A DNA stretch of 8,002 nucleotides from Deltaproteobacteria bacterium (GCA_003647525.1 QMMZ01000069.1:1-8002), one strand, 5' to 3'. Counted from the stretch's first letter, positions 1 to 6,771 are shown. Translations and numbers: made by a program. The notes: a model not told the origin generated them from the sequence alone.

Positions 1-128
1 ATCCATTAAGCAAAGTTGTTGTTTATAATATGGACCGGATTTTTGCTCTTTTGGACCGTATTGATTATAATAATACAAACCGCATCCAGTTTGACGGAGA
101 AACTCTCTGGATACAGATTGATCAGTAA
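1..128 (+). CDS. C-terminal end of an unidentified protein (5' end outside the window)
   Basis: An open frame enters from the left edge (first full codon at base 3) and ends at TAA 126-128, giving 41 residues that begin PLSKVVVYNMDRIF and end LWIQIDQ. Alternating hydrophobic and charged residues suggest a compact soluble domain end, but I do not recognise the family and assign no function. The frame is on the same strand as purB. Taking away the repeat element that follows would leave the stop only about 40 bases from the purB start, so it was probably the upstream member of the same transcription unit. The repeat begins directly after the stop codon, so this protein end is probably intact. 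Confidence 0.6.
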   Translation, partial: PLSKVVVYNMDRIFALLDRIDYNNTNRIQFDGETLWIQIDQ

Positions 129-234
129 TATAGACTTTCAAATAAATAATTTCACTGCGTTATCAGTCGTCGACGTATAACTAATACGCCTTTCCCCTTC
201 TGGCCTTGTGAAATTAATTATCTGAAAGTCTATA
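129..234. repeat. 106-bp MITE-like palindromic element, copy 1
   Basis: The ends are perfect 12-bp inverted repeats, TATAGACTTTCA (129-140) and TGAAAGTCTATA (223-234). The arms continue to 27 bp each (129-155 and 208-234) with two mismatches. The core includes a short CGTAT/ATACG stem and codes for nothing. A copy of identical length in the same orientation lies at 6666-6771 and differs at five positions, all transitions. The outermost TA on each side fits the TA target duplication of IS630/Tc1-mariner transposons and their MITEs, which would make the mobile unit TAGAC...GTCTA. It begins one base after the stop of the upstream gene and lies between that gene and the purB ribosome binding site. 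No T-run follows the palindrome, so it is not a standard intrinsic terminator. The repeat is certain; the MITE reading is inferred. Confidence 0.85.
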
Positions 235-271
235 GTTGCGGAATTAAAATACAAGTGGAGCAGAGCAATAC

Positions 272-1573
272 ATGATAAAACGATATACAAGAAGTATTAT
301 GGGCGATATCTGGAGTGATGAAAACAAGTACAACACATGGCTGAAAGTTGAAATTTTAGCCTGTGAAGCCATGGCGCAAAACAAAATGATTCCACCGAAA
401 GCGTTTAAAAACATAAAGAAAAAAGCTGGTTTCTCCGTTAAAAGAATAGAAGAAATAGAAGCTGAGACCAAACATGACGTAATAGCCTTTCTGACAAATG
501 TTGCTGAACATGTCGGGCCTGACTCGAGATATATCCACATGGGGCTGACATCTTCAGACATTCTTGATACAAGCATGGCATATCTTCTCAAAAAATCTGG
601 GGAAATTATCATAAAAGACTGCGAAAACCTGTTAAGTATAATTAAGAAAAGAGCCTTTGAGCACAAGGATACCGTCATGGTCGGAAGATCGCACGGAATT
701 CATGCAGAACCTGTTACCTTTGGGCTGAAACTGGCAGTCTGGTATGATGAAATGAAGCGCAACAGAAAAAGATTTGAGCGTGCTGTCGAAAACATCAGTT
801 TCGGTCAATTTTCAGGGGCAGTCGGTACTTTTGCCAATATTCCACCGGAAATTGAAGCATATGTTTGCAAAAAACTGGATCTCAAACCAGCCCCTGCTTC
901 AACGCAAATCATACAACGAGATCGATATGCCGAATATTTTACAGCGTTAGCTATCATGGCATCATCAATCGAAAAGATGGCTCTTGAAATCAGGCATTTG
1001 CAAAGAACAGAAGTTCTTGAGGCAGAGGAGTATTTTTCAAAAGGTCAGAAAGGTTCTTCAGCCATGCCTCACAAGAGGAATCCAATAGGATCTGAAAACC
1101 TTTGCGGCCTCGCACGGATCATCAGGGCTAATGCTATGGCTGCCCTAGAGAACATCCCTCTCTGGCATGAAAGGGATATAAGCCATTCATCTGTTGAGAG
1201 AATAATCGCCCCTGACAGTACAATACTTATTGATTACATGCTAAACAGGCTAAAGGGTTTGATTAACAATCTTGTTGTATATCCCAAAAGAATGAAAGAA
1301 AATCTTAATATGCTGAACGGTCTTATCTTTTCTCAACAAATACTTCTTGCTCTTGCCAAATCAGGAGTAAGCCGTGAAGACGCATATAAAATGGTTCAGA
1401 AACAGGCAATGCGTGTGTGGAAAGAAAAAAAGCCTTTTAAGTACCTGATAAAGAAAGATAAAGGGATATGCGCTCATCTAAGCAAGAAAAAAATTGAAGA
1501 AATATTTGACCTCAACTATCATTTAAAGTATATCGGCATAATTTTTGATCGTGTATTTGGCCATGAAAACTGA
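272..1573 (+). CDS. purB: Adenylosuccinate lyase
   Basis: This cytoplasmic enzyme of purine synthesis releases fumarate twice: from SAICAR to give AICAR, and from adenylosuccinate to give AMP. The 433-residue length fits the Bacillus/Thermotoga-type enzyme (about 430) rather than the longer E. coli type. Visible motifs are the superfamily signature GSSAMPHKRNP (residues 261-271), whose loop serine (262/263) acts as catalytic base in the family, and GRSHGIHAEPVTFG (138-151) with His141. His68 lies in KHDVIAF, and TSSDILDTS (93-101) and ERDISHSSVER (300-310) are also conserved. His68 and His141 match the numbering of the B. subtilis enzyme, which supports the ATG at 272. A GTGGAG sequence lies 11 bases upstream. 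The last 11 bases overlap the next gene, suggesting translational coupling. No key residue is missing. Confidence 0.97.
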   Translation: MIKRYTRSIMGDIWSDENKYNTWLKVEILACEAMAQNKMIPPKAFKNIKKKAGFSVKRIEEIEAETKHDVIAFLTNVAEHVGPDSRYIHMGLTSSDILDTSMAYLLKKSGEIIIKDCENLLSIIKKRAFEHKDTVMVGRSHGIHAEPVTFGLKLAVWYDEMKRNRKRFERAVENISFGQFSGAVGTFANIPPEIEAYVCKKLDLKPAPASTQIIQRDRYAEYFTALAIMASSIEKMALEIRHLQRTEVLEAEEYFSKGQKGSSAMPHKRNPIGSENLCGLARIIRANAMAALENIPLWHERDISHSSVERIIAPDSTILIDYMLNRLKGLINNLVVYPKRMKENLNMLNGLIFSQQILLALAKSGVSREDAYKMVQKQAMRVWKEKKPFKYLIKKDKGICAHLSKKKIEEIFDLNYHLKYIGIIFDRVFGHEN

Positions 1574-2231
1574 CTATTACTTAATTCTCTTAAAAAGTAT
1601 CTTGCTGATTATTATCCTTGCAGTATGTCAAGGATGTCAGATCGTTTCATCAGTAAAACAAATTGAAGCATCATTCGATCCTTACCAGGGAAGCACTTAC
1701 AAAGCAGTGCTAATGAAATGGACGAGTGAAGCTCGCATATATAGAGGCCTTGATCTTGAGCTAATGACTTCAACTACCTTCAAATCGCCTGAATTCAGAG
1801 AGGCCTATGCAAATGAGTATGTCAGAACTTATAATCTTACTAGTGAAGAAAAGGAAAAACTTATAAAAGATCAAAAACAAGCTTCTTTGATATACAACGA
1901 TTTTATAATGTCCGCATACGTACCGGATAAAAAATGGAATGATTTTAATAAAAAAGATTCTATATGGAAAATATATCTTAACGCAGGCAATAAAACAAAA
2001 ATAACACCGATCGAGATAAGGAAAATTAAAAAGATTGATGCAGTGCTTGCTCACTTTTTCCCATATATTAACACCTGGGAATCAATTTATCTCGTCAGAT
2101 TCCCTGTAAAGTTGACGGGAACCGACAAAAATATAATTAATGATACCTGCTCAAATATAAAAATTGAAATTACAAGTGTACTCGGTACTACTGAAATGGT
2201 CTGGAATAATAACTTTAAACATGGAGGTTAA
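1563..2231 (+). CDS. Putative lipoprotein of unknown function
   Basis: The 222-residue product has an N-terminal export signal: a short start with Lys2, a hydrophobic run (about residues 7-21, LILLKSILLIIILAV), then CQGC with Cys25 as likely lipidation site. The lipobox is imperfect because Cys and Gln occupy -3 and -2. The mature part is rich in Lys, Ile and aromatic residues and has no further membrane segment. It looks like a mixed fold, with a helical middle (around SEEKEKLIKDQKQ) and a beta-like end. I do not recognise a named domain. ATG 1563 is chosen because it places the signal sequence correctly and overlaps the purB stop by 11 bases; a TTG at 1545 would add six residues and has no better ribosome site. 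The end of the gene contains the yajC Shine-Dalgarno. Its place before yajC-secD-secF suggests an envelope role, but that is inference only. Confidence 0.75.
   Translation: MKTDYYLILLKSILLIIILAVCQGCQIVSSVKQIEASFDPYQGSTYKAVLMKWTSEARIYRGLDLELMTSTTFKSPEFREAYANEYVRTYNLTSEEKEKLIKDQKQASLIYNDFIMSAYVPDKKWNDFNKKDSIWKIYLNAGNKTKITPIEIRKIKKIDAVLAHFFPYINTWESIYLVRFPVKLTGTDKNIINDTCSNIKIEITSVLGTTEMVWNNNFKHGG
2223..2227 (+). promoter_or_regulatory. Shine-Dalgarno deciding the yajC TTG start
   Basis: GGAGG lies six bases before TTG 2234, inside the last codons of the lipoprotein gene. The only nearby in-frame ATG is codon 8 of the long frame and has no comparable ribosome site. Confidence 0.75.
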
Positions 2232-2233
2232 TT

Positions 2234-2584
2234 TTGATTAATATAGCATTTGCAATGGGACAGGGCGGAGCAGCAGGCGGCGGACAACCAGGCGGGTTTA
2301 CAGCATTTATCCCCCTGATTATCATGTTCGCCATATTCTATTTTCTGCTTATCCGGCCCCAACAGAAAAAAAGTAAACAACATCGTGAAATGATAAGTGC
2401 TCTAAAAAAAGGTGACCGCGTTGTAACAAGCGGTGGTATTCATGGAAGAATTACCAGTGCGGATGATAACACGGTAACAGTGGAAATAGCAGATAGAGTA
2501 CGAATAAAAATAAATCGCGGGAATATAGCTGCACTAAATCAACCTTCCCAGCCCCAGCCATCTGTTGAAAACAAGGCTGATTAA
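2234..2584 (+). CDS. yajC: Preprotein translocase subunit YajC
   Basis: This small single-pass inner-membrane protein associates with SecDF and the SecYEG translocon. The 116-residue product has a glycine-rich N-terminus (residues 9-21), one membrane helix (about 23-40, FIPLIIMFAIFYFLLI) ending in the family hallmark IRPQQKK (40-46), and a cytoplasmic domain with the conserved LKKGDRVVTSGGIHGRI (57-73). The length is normal for the family. Start is TTG 2234, supported by a GGAGG six bases upstream; the internal ATG at codon 8 would remove only part of the variable leader. It follows the lipoprotein gene by two bases. secD would be expected almost directly after it, but 359 bases of repeat-derived sequence intervene. 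Confidence 0.95.
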   Translation: MINIAFAMGQGGAAGGGQPGGFTAFIPLIIMFAIFYFLLIRPQQKKSKQHREMISALKKGDRVVTSGGIHGRITSADDNTVTVEIADRVRIKINRGNIAALNQPSQPQPSVENKAD

Positions 2585-2627
2585 GTATATAAAGTGCCTA
2601 AAGTGAGCTAAAATGCCTAAAGTTTTG

Positions 2628-2767
2628 CAACCTGTGCGGTTAGCCGTTAGCATCGAAAAGGGGTGGAAATGAGAGATTTTAGAGATCTTAATCAACAGTT
2701 CAATGAGGTATGAACAGTTTTATCTAAAAGCTAACCGCTAATGGCTAAAAGCTAACCGCACAGGTCG
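2628..2767. mobile_element. 140-bp nested inverted-repeat element with 8-bp target duplication
   Basis: The ends are inverted repeats of 17 bp with one mismatch (2628-2644 and 2751-2767; the core ACCTGTGCGGTTAGC is perfect). Immediately outside them is an exact direct repeat, AAGTTTTG at 2620-2627 and 2768-2775, as left by transposase-type insertion. Inside lie a ribosome-site-like AAAGGGGTGG sequence, the start and end of a degraded S23-type gene, and subterminal GCTAACCGC/GCTAA repeats. It sits at the inner edge of the left arm of the larger structure, so it was probably inserted later. No transposase is encoded, so it would have to be moved by a protein made elsewhere. Confidence 0.65.
2669..2741 (+). 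pseudogene. Relic of a 23S rRNA intervening-sequence (S23, four-helix bundle) protein gene
   Basis: A 14-codon frame (2669-2713) reads MRDFRDLNQQFNEV and is preceded by an AAAGGGGTGG ribosome-site-like sequence. MRDFRDL is the usual start of S23/four-helix bundle proteins. LNQQFNEV resembles their C-terminal LNxEVxEVK segment. Beyond the stop, TVLSK and, in a shifted frame, LKANR followed by TAA at 2739-2741 match the usual family ending. About 90 middle residues are missing, as if a deletion had joined the two ends of the gene. The family is about 120 residues long and its function is not established; some members are encoded by insertions in 23S rRNA genes. The match rests on short remembered motifs, so this is a moderate call. 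It could also be a chance mini-frame. Confidence 0.45.
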
Positions 2768-2777
2768 AAGTTTTGTG

Positions 2778-2794
2778 GTACGCCTTCGGCGTGC
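2778..2794. repeat. Small GC-rich hairpin
   Basis: ACGCC (2780-2784) and GGCGT (2788-2792) form a 5-bp stem around TTC, extendable by a G-T wobble and one G-C pair. It stands out in an AT-rich gap. No T-run follows, so it is unlikely to terminate transcription. Its role is unknown. Confidence 0.5.
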
Positions 2795-2846
2795 TAATTG
2801 ATAAGCCAAAGTTATTGAGAGTTTGCCTCTATCGTACATTGATGAC

Positions 2847-2879
2847 TTAAGGAATATATAAAATGGCAGCATTCCTTAA
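2847..2879. repeat. AT-rich hairpin next to the right arm of the gap repeat
   Basis: TTAAGGAAT (2847-2855) and ATTCCTTAA (2871-2879) form a perfect 9-bp stem with a 15-base loop. It abuts the right outer arm and may be part of that structure. The loop contains TATAAA, which resembles a -10 box, but there is no convincing -35 partner. Confidence 0.5.
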
Positions 2880-2929
2880 CTTTAGGCACTTTAATATACT
2901 TTAGCTCACTTTAGGCACTTATATTATTG

Positions 2930-2935
2930 AAGGGA
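2930..2935 (+). promoter_or_regulatory. Shine-Dalgarno deciding the secD TTG start
   Basis: AAGGGA lies eight bases before TTG 2944, just outside the right arm of the gap repeat. The first in-frame ATG is about 45 codons later and would remove the first membrane helix and the GLDLQGG motif, so TTG is the start. Confidence 0.75.
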
Positions 2936-2943
2936 ATATCCAA

Positions 2944-4521
2944 TTGAAGAATTTTTCATGGCGAGTAATTATAGTCTTTGCGGTAATTATAGCTGCAATT
3001 GTTTATATTTTTCCTACAATAAATCAAGGCTGGTGGCCCCATAAAAAGATAAATCTTGGTTTAGATCTTCAGGGAGGAATGCACCTTGTACTTGAAGTTG
3101 ATACTGATAAATCAGTTGAAAGTACTATAGAACGTATGACTTATGAAGTCCGGAGTCTTTTAAAGAAAGAAAATATAAGGTATGTCGGAATAGACAGAAT
3201 AGAAGACACCAAAATATCGCTCAAAATACGTGGTAACAACAATATCCTGAGTTTTAATAAACTGCTGGATACTGAACTTAAGGATTTGCGGGTTCTTTCG
3301 AAATCGACTGATAATGAAATACTTACCATGATATTAAATTTGCCGGACAATGAAACTCGTCATATAAAAAAGCTGGCGACTGAACAGGCACTTGAAACAA
3401 TAAGAAATCGTATCGATCAGTTCGGTGTAAATGAGCCTGATATACGTCGTCAGGGTGAAAAACGAATTCTTATCCAACTCCCGGGCATCAAAGACACACA
3501 AAGAGCAAAGGAGTTAATTGGTAAAACAGCTCTTCTGGAATTTAAATTGCTGGATGAAACCCATGACCTGAATGCCGCTTTAAAAGGAAATATACCGGCG
3601 GGCAGTGAACTTCTTTATCAGGACAATGAGGACACCGCAACAGAACGCGCCATAAGTACCCCCTATCTTGTAAAGAAACGAACTCTTCTAACTGGTGAAT
3701 ACTTGACGGATGCAAGGGTTCAGATAGACTCCCAGTTCAATGAACCATATATTTCCATCAATTTTGATAAAAAAGGGGCAAGGATTTTCGAAAGAATAAC
3801 AGAAGAAAATGTTAAAAAACGACTTGCAATAGTCCTGGATAATAAAGTCTATTCCGCTCCTGTTATTCAGGAAAAAATTAGCGGCGGCGAAGCACGCATT
3901 ACAGGAAATTTTACAACAGAAGAAGCGCGTGACCTTGCAATTGTTCTTAGGGCGGGCGCGCTGCCGGCTCCGGTTGAAATCATTGAGGAACGAACTGTAG
4001 GCCCCTCTCTTGGAGCTGATTCAATAAGAAAAGGGCTTATCTCCATGTACGTTGGGGGTATACTCGTTGTTCTGTTTATGGTTGTATATTATAAGGTTTC
4101 AGGCCTTATCGCAAACATTGCACTTATCCTTAACATTGTTCTGATTGCCGGAGGACTTGCAGGATTTCAGGCCACCTTAACTCTTCCAGGTATTGCAGGA
4201 ATCATATTAACTATAGGGATGGCTGTTGATGCCAATGTTCTGATATTTGAACGTATCAGAGAAGAAATGAATCTGGGCAAAACTCAGAGAGCTGCCGTAA
4301 ATGCAGGCTATAGTAAGGCCACCCTTACCATTCTTGACGCAAACGTAACAACTCTTATCGCAGCTCTTGTTCTGTTTCAGTTCGGAACCGGGCCGGTAAA
4401 GGGTTTTGCCGTAACACTGAGTCTTGGCGTATTAGCAAGCCTGTTTACAGCGCTTATCCTTACCCGGCTTGTTTTTGATTATCTCCTGATAAACAGAAAA
4501 ATTAAAAGTTTGAGTATATAA
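2944..4521 (+). CDS. secD: Protein translocase subunit SecD
   Basis: SecD pairs with SecF as an RND-superfamily membrane complex that uses the proton gradient to pull proteins out on the periplasmic side of SecYEG. In this 525-residue protein, an N-terminal helix (about 6-24) precedes LGLDLQGGMHLVLEVD (from residue 38), the D1-type motif. A large periplasmic region (about 55-355) follows, and five membrane segments begin near residue 366. DANVLIFERIREE (429-441), the conserved RND motif, lies in the fourth helix with the proton-relay type Asp429. At 525 residues it is shorter than E. coli SecD (615), as in many other bacteria. The TTG start is supported by AAGGGA upstream and by the need for the first helix. 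secF begins two bases after the stop. Confidence 0.97.
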   Translation: MKNFSWRVIIVFAVIIAAIVYIFPTINQGWWPHKKINLGLDLQGGMHLVLEVDTDKSVESTIERMTYEVRSLLKKENIRYVGIDRIEDTKISLKIRGNNNILSFNKLLDTELKDLRVLSKSTDNEILTMILNLPDNETRHIKKLATEQALETIRNRIDQFGVNEPDIRRQGEKRILIQLPGIKDTQRAKELIGKTALLEFKLLDETHDLNAALKGNIPAGSELLYQDNEDTATERAISTPYLVKKRTLLTGEYLTDARVQIDSQFNEPYISINFDKKGARIFERITEENVKKRLAIVLDNKVYSAPVIQEKISGGEARITGNFTTEEARDLAIVLRAGALPAPVEIIEERTVGPSLGADSIRKGLISMYVGGILVVLFMVVYYKVSGLIANIALILNIVLIAGGLAGFQATLTLPGIAGIILTIGMAVDANVLIFERIREEMNLGKTQRAAVNAGYSKATLTILDANVTTLIAALVLFQFGTGPVKGFAVTLSLGVLASLFTALILTRLVFDYLLINRKIKSLSI

Positions 4522-4523
4522 AT

Positions 4524-5567
4524 ATGAAATTTATAAAATCCGACATAAATTTGAATTTTACAGGAAAAAGCAAGCTGGCATTCTACATATCCGCAACAAT
4601 GATTCTTGTCAGCTTTTTTTCCCTAATACTCCACAAAGGCCCAAAATATGGAATCGATTTTGCCGGCGGCACTTTAATACAGGTAAAGCTCTTTGCTCCT
4701 GCAAGCATTAATATAATCAAATCGGGACTTGATACCATTGATCTTGGCAAATCGTCTGTTCAACAATTTGGAGACAAAGAAGAGAATGAATATCTTATCA
4801 AAACCGACATATCGGTTATGACCTCTCAAGGACTTTCCGGCAAGGTAAAGAAAGCCCTGGAAGCCGCTACAGGAAACGAGGTAGAAATCCGGCGCATTGA
4901 AATGGTAGGCCCTCAGGTGGGTAAAGATCTGCGTGAAAAAGCGCTCTTCGCCATGTTCTATTCCCTGCTTTTTATTACAATATATATATCCGGTCGTTTT
5001 GAATTCAAGTGGATTTTAAGCGGAATCATGGCAGTAGCACTTATGAGCAGTGTCTATTTTCTCTCTTTTATTAACCTCAGCAGCATACCTATCCTGATCA
5101 CAGCCGCACTCATCCTGGCCATTATACTCTTCTGGTTCCTCAATCTGAAATATGCAATGGGTGCTATTGTAGCTATAATCCATGATGTTATAATTACCGT
5201 AGGTATCTTTTCTATTTTTGATAAAGAATTCACTTTGCCTATTATTGCCGCACTTTTAACTATTATAGGTTATTCTTTAAACGATACAATAATTGTTTTT
5301 GACCGCATACGAGAAAATTTAAAAAAATACCGGAAAAAACCTTTGGATTTCACTATTAATAAAAGCATTAATGAAACTCTAAGCCGTACCATATTGACCT
5401 CTGTAACAACCCTTACAGTTGTTATTGCGCTGTTTGTCATTGGAGGCGGCATCGTCCACGACTTTGCATTCGCAATGATAATTGGAATTCTTATTGGAAC
5501 GTATTCATCAATATACATCGCAAGCCCAATACTTCTGATATGGCAAAGGAGCGGAAAGAAAATTTAG
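4524..5567 (+). CDS. secF: Protein translocase subunit SecF with an extra membrane segment region
   Basis: SecF is the partner of SecD in proton-driven protein export. In this 347-residue protein, a first helix (about 18-36) is followed by YGIDFAGGT (42-50), a short periplasmic domain (about 55-130), GPQVGKDLREKAL (129-141) and a C-terminal membrane block with IGYSLNDTIIVFDRIREN (248-265), the RND motif. SecF is usually about 300-320 residues. The excess here lies between RFEFKW (158-163) and AMGAIVAIIHDV (211-222), where normal SecF proteins are continuous. This hydrophobic insert (about 164-210) could add two helices and keep the topology unchanged. ATG 4524 is two bases after secD with only a weak ribosome site, so translation is likely coupled. 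The 3' end lies two bases before the chosen dprA start. Confidence 0.97.
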   Translation: MKFIKSDINLNFTGKSKLAFYISATMILVSFFSLILHKGPKYGIDFAGGTLIQVKLFAPASINIIKSGLDTIDLGKSSVQQFGDKEENEYLIKTDISVMTSQGLSGKVKKALEAATGNEVEIRRIEMVGPQVGKDLREKALFAMFYSLLFITIYISGRFEFKWILSGIMAVALMSSVYFLSFINLSSIPILITAALILAIILFWFLNLKYAMGAIVAIIHDVIITVGIFSIFDKEFTLPIIAALLTIIGYSLNDTIIVFDRIRENLKKYRKKPLDFTINKSINETLSRTILTSVTTLTVVIALFVIGGGIVHDFAFAMIIGILIGTYSSIYIASPILLIWQRSGKKI

Positions 5568-5569
5568 TT

Positions 5570-6670
5570 ATGAGAACCCTGTTTTCATGGTTTGCCCTTA
5601 AAGCTGTCTCCGGTATAGGAAATCATCTTTTTAAACGGTTGTTAGACCGCTTCAGCTCACCGAGCCTTGTTTTTGAAGCACCACAGGAAGATCTTCTTCA
5701 GGTAAACGGCATAACGCCCCGCATAGTTACTGCGATTAAAGCTCACAACATACCGGAACCAGTCAAAAAAGATTTCGATCTTGTAATGAAAAAAGGCTAT
5801 CAAATTGTTACAATGTCTGATCCGGTTTACCCTTCTCTTCTACTTCAAATACCGGATCCACCGCCCTTTTTATATGTTTTTGGGAATCTTTGTAACTCTA
5901 TAAGGAATATCGCCGTGGTGGGATCCAGAAATGCGACAAGCTATGGTATTTCAATAACAAAAAGGCTGTGTGAGGAATTAGCTGCTCTTGATTCTACAAT
6001 AGTAAGCGGCATGGCTGTAGGGATTGATACTGCTGCACATACAGGTGCTTTAATGGGCAAAGGAAAAACAATAGCTGTGCTTGGAAGCGGTCTCGAAAGA
6101 ATTTATCCACATAAAAATCTGAAGCTTTTCCATAAGATTGCCGAAAAAGGCGCGGTTATTTCCGAATTTCCTCTTTTAGAGGCACCTGAACCCCACAATT
6201 TTCCGATAAGAAACAGAATAATCAGCGGCATTTCACTCGGAACAGTTATCGTTGAAGCAACGCAGAAAAGCGGCTCACTCATTACAGCACGTCTTGCAGC
6301 AGAGCAGGGACGAGAAGTTTTTGCTGTGCCTGGCAATATCAATTCTTTTAAAAGTATTGGAACACACAGTTTGATTAAACAGGGAGCAAAGCTGGTTGAA
6401 AATACACAGGACATACTTGAAGAGCTTTCTCCTTTAACAATAAATAATAAAATTAAGCATGAAGATAAACCCGAAAATAAAATAGATAAACCGCTTTCTT
6501 TGTCATCAGAAGAATCGCTTGTATTTACAGGCCTTGGTCACTACCCTGTTCATATAGATGATCTTGCACGAAAAATATCTATGGGACCCGGAAAACTCTC
6601 AGGCATACTTCTTAAGCTTGAACTGCAGGGTATTGTTAATCAGGCGCCAGGGAAATTCTTTTCTATATAG
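5570..6670 (+). CDS. dprA: DNA-processing protein DprA/Smf
   Basis: DprA binds incoming single-stranded DNA during transformation and loads RecA; it is also widespread in bacteria not known to be competent. The 366-residue protein has a helix-hairpin-helix-like N-terminal region (about 5-60), then the Rossmann-type DprA domain: VVGSRNATSYG (116-126), SGMAVGIDTAAH (146-157), FPIRNRIISG (211-220), KSGSLITAR (233-241) and VPGN (253-256). A polar linker (about 290-310) joins a C-terminal winged-helix domain (about 311-366). ATG 5570 is preferred because MRTLFSWFALKAV matches the usual family start and GGAAAG lies 11 bases upstream. ATG 5540 would add ten charged residues, overlap secF and has no ribosome site. 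The stop TAG (6668-6670) belongs to the repeat element that begins at 6666, so the protein end has been altered, probably losing six residues. Confidence 0.95.
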   Translation: MRTLFSWFALKAVSGIGNHLFKRLLDRFSSPSLVFEAPQEDLLQVNGITPRIVTAIKAHNIPEPVKKDFDLVMKKGYQIVTMSDPVYPSLLLQIPDPPPFLYVFGNLCNSIRNIAVVGSRNATSYGISITKRLCEELAALDSTIVSGMAVGIDTAAHTGALMGKGKTIAVLGSGLERIYPHKNLKLFHKIAEKGAVISEFPLLEAPEPHNFPIRNRIISGISLGTVIVEATQKSGSLITARLAAEQGREVFAVPGNINSFKSIGTHSLIKQGAKLVENTQDILEELSPLTINNKIKHEDKPENKIDKPLSLSSEESLVFTGLGHYPVHIDDLARKISMGPGKLSGILLKLELQGIVNQAPGKFFSI

Positions 6671-6771
6671 ACTTTCAGATAAATAATTTCACTGTGTTAT
6701 CAGTCGTTGACGTATAACTAATACGCCTTCCTCCTTCTGGCCTTGTGAAATTAATTATCTGAAAGTCTATA
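6666..6771. repeat. 106-bp MITE-like palindromic element, copy 2
   Basis: It has the same length and orientation as the copy at 129-234 and differs at five transitions. Its 27-bp arms (6666-6692 and 6745-6771) carry only one mismatch, because position 13 of the left arm here matches its partner. This makes copy 2 the closer to a perfect palindrome. TA flanks the TAGAC...GTCTA unit on both sides. Its first bases supply the dprA stop codon. Removing 6668-6771 (the unit plus one TA) restores an open frame that ends at TAA 6790-6792, overlapping the topA ribosome site. There is no T-run after the palindrome. Confidence 0.88.

Larger units (their letters stand above)
2591..2920. repeat. About 330-bp inverted-repeat structure in the yajC-secD gap
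   Basis: The two ends are inverted copies: 2592-2612 and 2900-2920 match perfectly over 21 bp. A second 11-bp block, TGCCTAAAGTT at 2614-2624, pairs with AACTTTAGGCA at 2878-2888. The right arm is about 10 bases longer. Each arm has internal direct repeats of a TGCCTAAAGT-type unit, so the arms look like fragments of a short interspersed repeat. ATAT occurs directly outside both arms (2587-2590 and 2921-2924), but in such AT-rich sequence this is weak evidence for a target duplication. The structure fills nearly all of the gap, carries no intact gene and has a second element nested within it. In mRNA the arms could form a long stem between yajC and secD. The repeat is seen; mobility is inferred. 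Confidence 0.75.

Noticed and set aside
208..234. The 106-bp palindromes as intrinsic terminators
   Set aside because: No T-run follows either copy (bases after are GTTGCGG and GAAATAA), although a structural 3'-end role remains possible.
1545..1562. Earlier lipoprotein start at TTG 1545
   Set aside because: It adds six residues before the signal sequence with no clear ribosome site; ATG 1563 gives a normal lipoprotein signal.
2839..2900. Possible secD promoter in the gap (TTGATG with TATAAA, or TATACT at 2895-2900)
   Set aside because: Spacing is too short or no -35 box matches; AT-rich sequence gives such matches by chance.
5540..5569. Earlier dprA start at ATG 5540
   Set aside because: It adds ten charged residues outside the family pattern, overlaps secF by 28 bases and has no ribosome site.
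129..6771. Composite transposon carrying purB to dprA between the two 106-bp repeats
   Set aside because: The elements encode no transposase, and the genes between are core functions in an order that continues naturally into topA.
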